64,000 bases of DNA from Marivirga salinae (GTDB lineage Bacteria; Bacteroidota; Bacteroidia; Cytophagales; Cyclobacteriaceae), in the NCBI RefSeq assembly GCF_030503855.1, contig NZ_CP129971.1, forward strand, positions 1,495,501 through 1,559,500, given 5' to 3'. How positions within the stretch are numbered: the first letter of the stretch is position 1; each line of letters starts with the position of its first letter. Shown here one piece after another: positions 1 to 9,138 of this stretch. Under the pieces are notes generated by a model, which searched no databases, was not told the DNA's origin, and worked only from the letters and a program-made list of their open reading frames with translations. The position numbers and the translations under genes were made by a program.

Positions 1-1787
1 CCTGACATTCTAACTATATTTCCATCTGAAAGTAAAGAACCATAAGAAAGTAATTCGGCATCAGCCCAATTGAGCATTTTCTCATCAAAGAAATTTTTCT
101 TGCGCTCTTTTAAAAGTTTGTCAATTTGTTTTAAAGGCTTAAACCCTTTTGGCAAGGAAGTTAAAGCTTTTCCTATTTTATCCACTAATTCCTGTGAAAT
201 AGAGGTGTCAGGAGACTCATGAAAATCTTCTGATTTTGATCTTCTTAGTTGTTCCCACTCTTCCTCTATTTTTTGAGGTTTATAAGGTAAAGGTTTTTGC
301 TTTACCTCATTCAACCTGTCTTGAAGTTGCTTTTTGAAGTCTTTCTCTAGTTTTTTAACAGAATCATTATCCAAGTCACCTCTTTCGGTTAATTTTTTAA
401 CGAAGACCTCTCTAGGGTTAGGGTGCTTAGCTATTTTGTTATAAAGTTTAGGTTGAGTGAATTTTGGTTCATCACTCTCATTATGCCCATGTCTTCTGTA
501 GCAAAGCAGATCTATAAAAATATCCTTATGAAATTTATGTCTGTATTCTACTGCCAAATTTGCCGCGAAATTCACTGCTTCAGCATCATCACCATTAACG
601 TGTAATACTGGAGCATCAATCATTTTGGCGATGTCCGTACAATATATAGAAGAACGAGCATCATCATAATCAGTAGTGAAACCAACTTGATTATTGATCA
701 CAAAGTGAATTGTACCACCTGTTGAATAACCCTCTAATAGTGACATTTGAGTGGTTTCATATACAATTCCTTGTCCAGCTACTGCGGCATCACCATGAAT
801 TAAGATGGGTAATGCAGCATTTACATCTTCGCTGTATTCATCATCAATTTGAGCTCTAGTATAACCTAATACCACAGAATTCACCGCTTCTAAGTGAGAA
901 GGATTAGGCGTTAATTTTACATATGATTTTTTTCCATTGGATGTTTCCAAATAGCTGGAGTATCCCATATGATATTTTACATCACCATCACCCATGGTTA
1001 AATCAGGATCTGTACTGCCTTCAAACTCAGAGAAAATCTGTTCATAAGTTTTATTCATGATATTGGCTAATACATTTAACCTACCACGATGTGCCATTCC
1101 AATCACTACTTCTTTAGTGCCTAATTCAGAAGAGCGATTAATTACTTTGTCTAGGAAAGGGATAGTATTTTCACCACCCTCTAAGGAGAACCTTTTCTGA
1201 CCTAAAAATTTTGTGTGGAGGAAATTTTCAAAAACTACCGCCTCATTTAATTTAGAAAGGACTCTTTTTTTCTCATCTAATTTGGGCTGATAATCTCCTT
1301 TAGAACTTTCTGCTTTATCAATAAACCAATCCACAATTTTCGGATCTCGAATATGCATGTATTCAAATCCTATTGGTCCAATGTAGATTTTATCTAAAGC
1401 TTCAATGATACTTTTTAGACTAGCTTTTCCAAGTCCAATTTCTTGACCAATCGAAAACTCTTCCTTTAAATCCTCCTGCTTAAGGCCAAATTCTTCTAAG
1501 CTAATTCTAGCATCATGAGGTCTTCTGTCTCTTACAGGGTTGGTTTTTGATTTTAAATGACCACGCATTCTGTATGCTTGGATCAAGTTTCGAACATGGG
1601 TTTCTTTAGAAGATACTCTGGGTTCCGAAGCTTCTCCATTTCCTCCAAAATCCTTTTGAGAAAATTCAAAACCTTCAAAGAATTTCTGCCATGATTCATC
1701 AACAGATTGGGGGTCGTTTTTATAAGACTGGTAAAGTTCCTCTATATAATTGCCATGTGCATTGGCGATATATGTGTATTTATCCAT
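1..1787 (-). CDS. sucA: 2-oxoglutarate dehydrogenase E1 component, 3' part cut by window edge
   Basis: Thiamine-diphosphate-dependent E1 subunit that decarboxylates 2-oxoglutarate and passes the succinyl group to the E2 lipoyl arm in the TCA cycle. Reverse translation from the ATG at 1785-1787 gives about 595 residues of the roughly 920 usual for the family; the C-terminal third lies outside the window. Visible family segments are MAHRGRLNVLAN, HGDAAVAGQGIVYETTQMS and the early substrate-domain motif YMHIRDP. The N-terminus, MDKYTYIANAHGNYIEELYQ, is the usual short E2-binding tail. The gene is divergent from the sensor kinase at 2021. Identity is clear; only completeness is unknown. Confidence 0.95.
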   Translation of the reverse strand, partial: MDKYTYIANAHGNYIEELYQSYKNDPQSVDESWQKFFEGFEFSQKDFGGNGEASEPRVSSKETHVRNLIQAYRMRGHLKSKTNPVRDRRPHDARISLEEFGLKQEDLKEEFSIGQEIGLGKASLKSIIEALDKIYIGPIGFEYMHIRDPKIVDWFIDKAESSKGDYQPKLDEKKRVLSKLNEAVVFENFLHTKFLGQKRFSLEGGENTIPFLDKVINRSSELGTKEVVIGMAHRGRLNVLANIMNKTYEQIFSEFEGSTDPDLTMGDGDVKYHMGYSSYLETSNGKKSYVKLTPNPSHLEAVNSVVLGYTRAQIDDEYSEDVNAALPILIHGDAAVAGQGIVYETTQMSLLEGYSTGGTIHFVINNQVGFTTDYDDARSSIYCTDIAKMIDAPVLHVNGDDAEAVNFAANLAVEYRHKFHKDIFIDLLCYRRHGHNESDEPKFTQPKLYNKIAKHPNPREVFVKKLTERGDLDNDSVKKLEKDFKKQLQDRLNEVKQKPLPYKPQKIEEEWEQLRRSKSEDFHESPDTSISQELVDKIGKALTSLPKGFKPLKQIDKLLKERKKNFFDEKMLNWADAELLSYGSLLSDGNIVRMS

Positions 1788-2020
1788 TATGGAATTGTTT
1801 TATTTTTCGATAAACAAATATAAACACTTCTAAAAGACTATAAAAATTGCCTAAACGATTATACGATTTATTAAGATTATCAGGCATTTAGCCTTTATTA
1901 ACGCTATTGCGCTCTATATGTTAAGGGAATTTGAAATATATATTTATATAAGCGAAAATAAATAATGTTTGTTTAATCAGATATATTTTGTAATATTTAA
2001 AGAATAGCTTAAATAATCAA

Positions 2021-5000
2021 ATGAACAAAAAGTCTAATAGGGGAAATATGATTGGATCAGTCTTGAAGAGATGTAGTTTTTTAACATTCTTATTTTTGAA
2101 TTTTATAGATTACACTTATGCTCAATCTGTGAGTAAAGATCCAGTTCCTCTAAAGCGTTTAATGGCCACAGAATGGTCAGTAAAATCAGCGGGTTTGGTA
2201 GCAAATAATGTGACTAATGTTTTACAATCACATTCTGGATATATATGGTTAACTACCTATAACGGGGTACAAAAATTTGATGGTTATAAGACTATTACTT
2301 TTGATCAAAATGAATTATCGTTTTTAAGAAGTAGTGGTTTTAGAAATATATATCATAGTCCAGTCGGTCATACATTATATTTTTCCTCCCAAAGCAGTGG
2401 CTTAGTACAGTATGATGAAGATTCTGGTTTTAAACAGCTTAAAGCTACCCATGGGGAGATGCCCTCTTCTGTTGAAGATGTAATCATTGATCGAAAAGGG
2501 GATATGTGGATTGGTTCTGTGAATCAAGGCTTATTTATATTTTCAGGGGATAGTATTTATAAATTTCAGCATGAAATTATAGAAAACAGTAATGTTTTGT
2601 CGCTCTATGAAGCTAAGAACGGAAGCATTTATATTGGAACGGAAGGTAATGGCATATTTTTGATAAAAGATCATGAGGTTAAAGCTCATTATAATATAAA
2701 CAATGGTTTAAAAAGTAATATTGTTAATGTAATCTCACAAATCGGTGATTCTATTATTGCTGGTACTCAATCTGGAATAAATTATATTGTAAACGATAAA
2801 CTGAGTTTTTCTAAGTTTATGGAAGGGGAGTCAGTAAACGCTATTTTACTTTCTGAACAATTTCTATGGGCAGGTTCTGATAACGGCTTAGGAAGAATTG
2901 ATTTAAAATCAGGAAGAGAAGAATTTGTCTCGTCATCTGGTTTTATAGATATGACCCGAATCAATGATATTATGCTTGATTCGGAAGGGAGTTATTGGCT
3001 AGCAACAGGAAGAAATGGCTTGGTTCAACTAAAAGAAACTGGAATTATTAATTTCAATCGTTTTGATGGTTTAGAGAATGATAACATCAATATAGTAACT
3101 CAAAGAAAGAATGGGAAGGGATATTTCATAGGTTGTGATGATGGAAATATATTTACTTTAAATTCAAATCAAATCAAGCCTTATGAAATAAAAAATGCTA
3201 TAAAGCCAACTGGTATCAGAGATGTTTATGAACAAGCCGATGGAACTGTATGGATTGCCAGCTATAAAGGATTGTTACGGAAGAATGGTGCTTCAGAAAA
3301 AATGTATGGATTGTTAGATGGCTTACCTTCTCTTGATTTACGGAGGATATTGGAAGATAAAAATGGAAATATTTGGGTTGCAAGTAGATCCGGTGGATTA
3401 ATAAAAATTCAAGATGAGAAAGTCGTAAAGGTTTATGATAGAGGTAATGGTTTAAAGGCAGACTTTATACTCAGCATTGAAGAAGATGAAAAAGGGCAAT
3501 TGTATTTGGGTACTCATAGTGGAGGAGTAGTAATTATAAATACAAATGAGAATGTTGAGAATATTTCTTTAACCGATAATGATCAAGGAATTATCGTTTT
3601 TAATACCCACATTGATAGTCCAGATGTTCTATGGGCTGTGACAACGGCTGGTTTGTTTTATGTCAATGGACAAAAAATTAAGGAGTTGACCTTTGCAAGA
3701 AGTTATAGTGGTTTAAGTATGTTTGATTGGCTTGAAGATGATAATGGAAATGTTTGGATTACTACAAATAGAGGTATAATTTATGTAGATAAAGATGAAA
3801 TCAATAAGTTTTTAAACAAGCCAGATTATAAAGTAAGCTCTCGATTAATAACTGAATCGGATGGTATGTATGATGACGAATGTACGGGAGCAGTTCGATC
3901 ATTAAAGTCAAATAAAGGTAAATTATTAATACCTACTCTTGGAGGTGTAAGTGTGGTTTCTCCAGAAAAAATAAATATGAATACTGACCTTCCCAAGGTT
4001 TACGTAGAGAATTTAGAAACACAAGATAGCACTTATGAAAATCAAACTAATATTAAAGTACATTCGCAAGTAAATAGATATAAATTTAATTATACCTCAT
4101 TAAGCTTTTTAGCGCCTGATTTAACAAGGTTTAAATATAAACTGGAAGGTTTTGATCCGGCATTCACTGAAGTTTCAGGAGTAAGATCAGCCGAGTATAC
4201 CAACTTGCCTCCTGGAAAGTACACTTTTTTGCTCTTTGCAACCAATAATCATGGTTTATGGACTAAACAACCTGCGAAATTCTATTTTGAAGTAAAGCCT
4301 GCATTCTATGAAACCTTTTGGTTTTATTTTTTATTGGCACTCATTACATTCTTTTTGGTGTATGCAATTTATAATTGGAGAGTAAGTGGAATTCAAAAAA
4401 TGAATAAAAAATTGATGAAGGTTAATAGTGAGTTGGATGGTTTTGTTTATAGTGCATCTCATGATTTAAGATCTCCATTAGCTTCTCTATTAGGACTCAT
4501 TAATTTATCTCGCAAAGACCCAACTAACACATTTGATTATCTGGATAAAATGGAGAAAAGCGTAAAAAGATTGGATGATTTTATTGCTGAGATCATTGAT
4601 TTTTCCAGTAATGAGCGTAAAGAAGTAGTTTGCGATGAGGTGGATTTTGAATCCACTGTTTATAGTATAATTGATGAATTATCTTTTTTAGATAGTGAAG
4701 ATAAAATTGCGAAAAAAGTAAATATTGATCAAAATGGACTTTTTATAAGTGATAAAAGAAGAATAGCCGTTATTTTTAGAAACTTGATTTCAAATGCTCT
4801 TAAGTATTATGATGACTCAAAAGATGAGCCTCACTTGAATATTGAAGTGGAAAGTAATTCTGGATTTGCTCGCATTTTAATTGAAGACAACGGTATAGGC
4901 ATTTCTAAGGAAGATCAAGAAGAGGTGTTTAAGATGTTTTATAGAGCAACAGAGAGAAGTACTGGTTCAGGATTGGGTTTGTATATAATATTAGAGACAG

Positions 5001-5116
5001 TAGAAAAGCTTCGTGGCTCTATTAAAATGGAATCCGAAAAATATAAAGGCACTAGTTTTCACATTGAAATCCCTAATTTAGATCCGAAAAATGGAAAAAA
5101 CTGTAGTTCAAAGTAA
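2021..5116 (+). CDS. Two-component propeller / Y_Y_Y sensor histidine kinase, no receiver domain
   Basis: Membrane sensor kinase of the Bacteroidetes hybrid-sensor layout. A signal peptide covers about residues 1-35. Repeated propeller blades with WIGS, IYIGTEGNG and WIASYKGL motifs run to about residue 650. A Y_Y_Y domain (FKYKLEGFDPAF, LPPGKYTFLLFATNNHG) lies at about 680-760 and one transmembrane helix near 775-795. The HisKA box SASHDLRSPLASLLG has phospho-acceptor His814, followed by an ATPase domain with N box NLISNALKYY, G1 DNGIGI and G2 GSGLGLYI. The protein ends at residue 1031 straight after the ATPase domain, so the receiver and AraC-type domains of classical hybrid (HTCS) proteins are absent and a separate response regulator must exist. 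No regulator gene is adjacent. The ligand is unknown. Confidence 0.88.
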   Translation: MNKKSNRGNMIGSVLKRCSFLTFLFLNFIDYTYAQSVSKDPVPLKRLMATEWSVKSAGLVANNVTNVLQSHSGYIWLTTYNGVQKFDGYKTITFDQNELSFLRSSGFRNIYHSPVGHTLYFSSQSSGLVQYDEDSGFKQLKATHGEMPSSVEDVIIDRKGDMWIGSVNQGLFIFSGDSIYKFQHEIIENSNVLSLYEAKNGSIYIGTEGNGIFLIKDHEVKAHYNINNGLKSNIVNVISQIGDSIIAGTQSGINYIVNDKLSFSKFMEGESVNAILLSEQFLWAGSDNGLGRIDLKSGREEFVSSSGFIDMTRINDIMLDSEGSYWLATGRNGLVQLKETGIINFNRFDGLENDNINIVTQRKNGKGYFIGCDDGNIFTLNSNQIKPYEIKNAIKPTGIRDVYEQADGTVWIASYKGLLRKNGASEKMYGLLDGLPSLDLRRILEDKNGNIWVASRSGGLIKIQDEKVVKVYDRGNGLKADFILSIEEDEKGQLYLGTHSGGVVIINTNENVENISLTDNDQGIIVFNTHIDSPDVLWAVTTAGLFYVNGQKIKELTFARSYSGLSMFDWLEDDNGNVWITTNRGIIYVDKDEINKFLNKPDYKVSSRLITESDGMYDDECTGAVRSLKSNKGKLLIPTLGGVSVVSPEKINMNTDLPKVYVENLETQDSTYENQTNIKVHSQVNRYKFNYTSLSFLAPDLTRFKYKLEGFDPAFTEVSGVRSAEYTNLPPGKYTFLLFATNNHGLWTKQPAKFYFEVKPAFYETFWFYFLLALITFFLVYAIYNWRVSGIQKMNKKLMKVNSELDGFVYSASHDLRSPLASLLGLINLSRKDPTNTFDYLDKMEKSVKRLDDFIAEIIDFSSNERKEVVCDEVDFESTVYSIIDELSFLDSEDKIAKKVNIDQNGLFISDKRRIAVIFRNLISNALKYYDDSKDEPHLNIEVESNSGFARILIEDNGIGISKEDQEEVFKMFYRATERSTGSGLGLYIILETVEKLRGSIKMESEKYKGTSFHIEIPNLDPKNGKNCSSK

Positions 5117-5154
5117 ATAATGAAAGGCTATTTATATTTATAATCTTTTTTCAT

Positions 5155-5162
5155 TACCTTTG
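5155..5162 (+). promoter_or_regulatory. Promoter -7 element for the rpsP operon
   Basis: TACCTTTG fits the Bacteroidetes -7 consensus TAnnTTTG and lies about 57 bp before rpsP. A weak -33 match, TTTA at 5131-5134, sits 20 bp upstream. Confidence 0.6.
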
Positions 5163-5218
5163 CAAACTAATTAAGAGAAGGACGTGATCCTTCGTAATTG
5201 CTAAAACAAAATTAAGAA

Positions 5219-5824
5219 ATGGCAGTAAAAATCAGATTGGCCCGTAGAGGTCGAAAAAAACTGGCGATATACGATGTAGTCGTAGCAGACGCCCGTGCAC
5301 CACGTGATGGTCGCTTTATTGAAAAAATTGGTACTTATAACCCGAATACGCCCGTTGCCGCTATTGAGATGGACAACGAAAAAGCTTTTCAGTGGTTAAT
5401 GAATGGTGCCCAGCCAACCGATACGGTTCGTGCTATGTTATCATACCGTGGCTTGCTTTATAAAAAGCATTTGCAAATTGGTGTGATTAAAGGAGCTATG
5501 ACTCAAGAGGATGCCGATAAGAAATTAGAAGCTTGGATGAAAGACAAAGAAGCTTCAATTGAAGGTAAAGAGAAGTCTTTAGCAGATAAAAAAGCAGCTG
5601 AGAAGAAAGAAAGATTAGAAGCTGAAGCTAAAGTAAACGAAGCTAGAGCGGAAGCTATTAAGAAGCGTCAAGACGAGGCTGAAGCTGCAGCAAAAGCGGC
5701 AGAAGCGCCTGCTGAAGAGGAAGCAACAGAAGAAGCTCCTGCTGAAGAGGCTCCTAAAGCGGAAGAAGCTCCAAAAGCTGAAGCATCTGAGGAGAAATCT
5801 GAAGAAGAAAAGAAAGAAGATTAA
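5219..5824 (+). CDS. rpsP: 30S ribosomal protein S16 with long acidic Ala/Glu/Lys tail
   Basis: Small-subunit assembly protein S16. The first roughly 85 residues are canonical: [20 protein letters not shown], then [14 protein letters not shown] and [15 protein letters not shown]. The remaining 115 or so residues are low-complexity Ala/Glu/Lys sequence with a predicted coiled-coil character, ending in runs of acidic residues. Bacterial S16 is usually 80-90 residues; Bacteroidetes often carry a C-terminal extension and this one more than doubles the protein. It is the first gene of the rpsP-rimM-trmD-rplS group, 12 bp before rimM. Confidence 0.97.
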   Translation: MAVKIRLARRGRKKLAIYDVVVADARAPRDGRFIEKIGTYNPNTPVAAIEMDNEKAFQWLMNGAQPTDTVRAMLSYRGLLYKKHLQIGVIKGAMTQEDADKKLEAWMKDKEASIEGKEKSLADKKAAEKKERLEAEAKVNEARAEAIKKRQDEAEAAAKAAEAPAEEEATEEAPAEEAPKAEEAPKAEASEEKSEEEKKED

Positions 5825-5836
5825 TTTCCTTCAGCC

Positions 5837-6385
5837 ATGAAGCTTGACCAATGCTTTCAATTAGGTATGGTATTAAAGCCTCATGGGTTAAAAGGAGGAT
5901 TATATATTTCCCTGGATACAGATTATCCTGAGGATTATCAAGAAATGGAATCAGTATTCATGTTGCAAAACGGAAAACTGGTTCCTTTTTTTATTGAGCA
6001 TATCCAAGTTAAAAATAAAGAGGCTTTAGTAAAGTTTGAAGATGTTGAAGATAAAGATGCCGCTTTAGCTTTACGAGGCTGTACTTTACATTTGCCCTTA
6101 ACTGACCTTCCCAAATTAACTGGAAGTGAATTTTATTTTCATGAAATCAGTGGTTTTCAAGTAGAAGATACTGAAAAAGGAATGTTAGGGGTAGTGAAAG
6201 AAGTCTTTGAAGCAGGTCATCAAGATTTGATTGGGATGGAATATAAAGGCAAAGAAGTGCTTATTCCAATTAATGATGATGTAATCTTGAATGTGGATAG
6301 AGATAAATCACTACTAACAGTAAGTTTGCCAGAAGGCTTGTTAGAATTGTATATGGAAGAGGAAGGTGAGCAAGATGAGGATTGA
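5837..6385 (+). CDS. rimM: 16S rRNA maturation factor RimM
   Basis: Binds S19 and the 30S head during late small-subunit maturation. The 182-residue protein has the expected two-part layout. The N-terminal RimM barrel contains the motif [15 protein letters not shown] (about residues 9-23). The PRC-barrel contains [13 protein letters not shown] and [21 protein letters not shown]. It lies between rpsP and trmD in the classical bacterial order and overlaps trmD by 11 bp, which implies translational coupling. The C-terminus is short and acidic. Confidence 0.95.
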   Translation: MKLDQCFQLGMVLKPHGLKGGLYISLDTDYPEDYQEMESVFMLQNGKLVPFFIEHIQVKNKEALVKFEDVEDKDAALALRGCTLHLPLTDLPKLTGSEFYFHEISGFQVEDTEKGMLGVVKEVFEAGHQDLIGMEYKGKEVLIPINDDVILNVDRDKSLLTVSLPEGLLELYMEEEGEQDED

Positions 6386-7055
6386 TATTATAACTTGTTT
6401 GCCAAAGCTTTTAGAAGGGCCTTTTTCTGATAGTATTTTAAAACGTGCTCAAGAAAAAGAGTTAGTTGAAATTCATGTTCATGATTTAAGAACTTATTCT
6501 ACTCATAAGCAGAGAAGTATAGATGATTATGCCTATGGAGGTGGAGCAGGAATGGTGTTGCAAATAGAGCCCATTGCAGCTGCAATTGATGATTTGAAAT
6601 CTCAACGGACTTATGATGAAGTGATTTATATGAGTCCTGATGGTGAACAATTCACTCAAACTTTAGCAAATCAGCTTGCGCTCAAAGGAAATTTATTAAT
6701 TCTTTGTGGGCACTATAAAGGAGTAGATGAAAGAGTTCGTCAGCATTATATCACTAAAGAAATCAGTATAGGCGACTATGTGATTTCTGGTGGAGAATTA
6801 GCAGCCGCAGTAGTGACAGATGCCATTGTTAGATTATTACCTGGTGTTTTATCAGATGAAACTTCAGCACTAACAGATTCTTATCAGGATGGATTATTAG
6901 CGCCTCCGGTTTATAGTCGACCAGCAGATTTTAAAGGTTTAAAAGTGCCTGATGTATTATTATCAGGCCATGCAGCCAATATTGAAAAGTGGAGATTTGA
7001 GCAGGCAGTGAAAAGAACAGAGGAGAGAAGACCAGATTTATTTAAAAAAGAATAA
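6375..7055 (+). CDS. trmD: tRNA (guanine-37-N1)-methyltransferase
   Basis: SpoU/TrmD (SPOUT) enzyme that methylates G37 next to the anticodon of tRNAs reading CNN codons. Visible signatures are [13 protein letters not shown] at the start, [23 protein letters not shown] (knot region), [15 protein letters not shown] and [15 protein letters not shown]. The ATG at 6375 is preferred over an in-frame GTG at 6366, because MRIDII is the usual family start. The resulting 226 residues match the family length. The first 11 bp overlap rimM. Confidence 0.95.
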   Translation: MRIDIITCLPKLLEGPFSDSILKRAQEKELVEIHVHDLRTYSTHKQRSIDDYAYGGGAGMVLQIEPIAAAIDDLKSQRTYDEVIYMSPDGEQFTQTLANQLALKGNLLILCGHYKGVDERVRQHYITKEISIGDYVISGGELAAAVVTDAIVRLLPGVLSDETSALTDSYQDGLLAPPVYSRPADFKGLKVPDVLLSGHAANIEKWRFEQAVKRTEERRPDLFKKE

Positions 7056-7094
7056 AAAAATATTGTTTGGGGATGCAAAGAATAAAATTATCCT

Positions 7095-7102
7095 TATATT
7101 TG
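7095..7102 (+). promoter_or_regulatory. Promoter -7 element for rplS
   Basis: TATATTTG matches TAnnTTTG and lies 55 bp before the rplS start. It suggests that rplS has its own promoter in addition to readthrough from trmD. No well-spaced -33 TTTG was found; the nearest, 7066-7069, is 25 bp away. Confidence 0.5.
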
Positions 7103-7156
7103 CACTCCGTTTTTCGGGCATAGTACCGAAACCATTATAGGAAAAAAGAAAGAGCC

Positions 7157-7507
7157 ATGAGCGATTTGATCAAAGAAATTGAAAAAGAATATCACGAAGC
7201 AGTAAGTAAATTTCCTGATTTTAAGGCAGGTGATACTGTGAATGTTCACGTGAAAATTAAAGAAGGAAATAAAGAACGTGTTCAGCAATACCAAGGTGCT
7301 GTAATCCAAAAAAGGGGTTCTGGTAACTCTGTTACTTTTACTGTAAGAAAAGTTTCAAGTGGAATTGGTGTTGAAAGAATCTTTCCTTTAATCTCTCCAG
7401 CTATCGATAAAATCGAAGTTGTTAGAAGAGGTTCTGTTAGAAGAGCTAAACTTTACTACTTAAGAGGTAGAATGGGTAAATCTGCTAGAATTAAGGAAAA
7501 AATCTAA
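7157..7507 (+). CDS. rplS: 50S ribosomal protein L19
   Basis: L19 sits at the 30S-50S interface. The 116-residue product has the family core: [44 protein letters not shown], then [35 protein letters not shown]. The length is normal. It is the last gene of the S16-RimM-TrmD-L19 cluster and is followed at once by a strong intrinsic terminator. Confidence 0.97.
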   Translation: MSDLIKEIEKEYHEAVSKFPDFKAGDTVNVHVKIKEGNKERVQQYQGAVIQKRGSGNSVTFTVRKVSSGIGVERIFPLISPAIDKIEVVRRGSVRRAKLYYLRGRMGKSARIKEKI

Positions 7508-7528
7508 GCGATATTCTAAAAGTATTTA

Positions 7529-7562
7529 AGGCGATTATGGAAACATAATCGCCTTTTTTTTT
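7529..7562 (+). terminator. Intrinsic terminator of the rpsP-rplS operon
   Basis: Perfect 11-bp stem AGGCGATTATG / CATAATCGCCT with a GAAA tetraloop (7540-7543), followed by eight T residues. It begins 22 bp after the rplS stop codon. Confidence 0.93.
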
Positions 7563-7627
7563 CGGTGAACTTTAATTTTAAACCGATAAAATGAATTAAT
7601 TCTTAGATTTATTCTAGTTTTACATTG

Positions 7628-8467
7628 ATGTTTGCTAAGTTTTATCAATACATAAGGGCATTTAGTTTGGATGTGGTGGCAGGGGCTGTCATTAGTGCCA
7701 GATGGATTGGTAATTATTTTAACGCAGATATTCCCTCTTCTGCAATTCTAGCCTTAGGACTAACGGTTTGGCTGATCTACACTATAGACCATTTGTTGGA
7801 TGCCCGAAAAATAAAATCACAAGATGCATTATTTCGGCATATTATCCATTATAAAAATGCCCCCTATATTTTTGGTTTGATTGCTATTGTGAGTATGGGC
7901 TTGATTTTTTTACTTCAAAATCTAAAACCATACCTGATAGGATATGGGCTCGCATTAGGTTTTGCTGTTTTCTGTTATCTTATTTTCATTCACTTTGTTA
8001 GAAAAAAGGTCTACTGGGGGAAAGAATGGTTTATAGCCTTAGTTTATGCTACTGGAATTTGTTTGCCTACTTTCGCTTACATTCAGAGCATTCCACCCAT
8101 TTTAATTTATTTTTGGATTCAACTATTTTTGTTAGCTAGTATCAATCTTATTTTATTCAATATGATTGAATATAAAGTAGATAAGAAGCTTGGGTTCAAT
8201 TCTTTTGCGACTGTAAAAGGAGCTGATTTTTCGAGAAGAGTTATTTTGTTTCTTCTTTTTGCTTTTGTTTTAATATGGTCATCCTCCTTTTTGTTTTTCA
8301 ATGCGGAGGAGTTATTAGACTACCAAGCTATTTTTATTTTGATGGCTTCTGTTTTGGCTATGGTGTTGAGTAAGGAGGTAGTTTTGAGGCAAGAAGAATG
8401 GTACAGAGTAATAGGAGATATTGTATTTGTTCTTCCTATTATTGAAATCATCATTATAGATGGCTAA
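7628..8467 (+). CDS. Multi-pass membrane protein, UbiA prenyltransferase-like
   Basis: Integral membrane protein of 279 residues with about eight hydrophobic helices. The segment IYTIDHLLDARKIKS near residues 50-65 resembles the first Asp-rich motif of UbiA-type aromatic prenyltransferases, and DFSRRVILF occupies a plausible later cytosolic loop. The second Asp-rich motif is not evident, so the assignment is to the superfamily shape only and no substrate can be given. The ATG at 7628 is preferred to a TTG three bases earlier. The last 8 bp overlap the methyltransferase gene, so the two are probably made together. Confidence 0.6.
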   Translation: MFAKFYQYIRAFSLDVVAGAVISARWIGNYFNADIPSSAILALGLTVWLIYTIDHLLDARKIKSQDALFRHIIHYKNAPYIFGLIAIVSMGLIFLLQNLKPYLIGYGLALGFAVFCYLIFIHFVRKKVYWGKEWFIALVYATGICLPTFAYIQSIPPILIYFWIQLFLLASINLILFNMIEYKVDKKLGFNSFATVKGADFSRRVILFLLFAFVLIWSSSFLFFNAEELLDYQAIFILMASVLAMVLSKEVVLRQEEWYRVIGDIVFVLPIIEIIIIDG

Positions 8468-9062
8468 TTTTAATCGGATAGCCTTCCTATATGATTTTCT
8501 AAAAAGATTAATTTTTAGTCAGCAGCTTGAAAAAGCAGGAAAATATTTTTTAGATACTATCCCATCAAGTAGTAAAATCCTTATAATAGGTGGAGGAACT
8601 GGAGAAATCTTAAAGAATTTCAATTCCTCACACCATATCACATACCTAGAGCTTTCTGAAGTAATGATTAGAAAAGCAAAAAAGGTAAATTCAAATTCAA
8701 GAATAGAGTTTGTTCAAGCTGATATATTAGAATGGACTACTAATGATAAATTTGACTATGTCATCTCCCCTTTTATTTTGGATTGTTTTGATGAAATGCA
8801 ACTGGATCAAATCTTTTCAGGTCTTAAAAATTTATTGAATAAAGAGGGGAGCTGGATTCAAACAGATTTTTATCCTAAAAACAGAGGCCATAAACTATTG
8901 ATTAATATTATGTATCTCTTTTTTAATTGGGCAACCAATTTAAAGGTGAAGAAATTAGCTGATTTCGATTCACTTTTCAAAAAGTATAATTTTATTTTCA
9001 AGAGAAAAGCCCTTTTTTATCATTCTATGGTAGAAAGCAGAATTTATCAAAAGATTGATTGA
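8460..9062 (+). CDS. Class I SAM-dependent methyltransferase
   Basis: Small 200-residue Rossmann-fold methyltransferase. Motif I (ILIIGGGTGEILKNF, residues about 40-54) binds S-adenosylmethionine. The acidic end of strand beta2 is in ITYLELSEVMIRKAKK, and QADILEW and FDYVISPFILDCFDE give motifs II-III. A hydrophobic, basic C-terminal part (LLINIMYLFFNWATNLKVKKL) suggests membrane association. Translational overlap with the UbiA-like gene fits a prenylation/methylation pair acting on a lipid or quinone-like molecule; that role is inference. Confidence 0.75.
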   Translation: MANFNRIAFLYDFLKRLIFSQQLEKAGKYFLDTIPSSSKILIIGGGTGEILKNFNSSHHITYLELSEVMIRKAKKVNSNSRIEFVQADILEWTTNDKFDYVISPFILDCFDEMQLDQIFSGLKNLLNKEGSWIQTDFYPKNRGHKLLINIMYLFFNWATNLKVKKLADFDSLFKKYNFIFKRKALFYHSMVESRIYQKID

Positions 9063-9093
9063 CTAACTCCTTTCGATTTCGGATTTATCATCT

Positions 9094-9101
9094 TAATTTT
9101 G
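9094..9101 (+). promoter_or_regulatory. Promoter -7 element for carB
   Basis: TAATTTTG matches TAnnTTTG, 38 bp before carB. TTTC at 9071-9074 is a near -33 match at a 19-bp spacing. Confidence 0.5.
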
Positions 9102-9138
9102 CCCAATTTATTTAGCCCCGAAAACAAATAAAAAGCTC

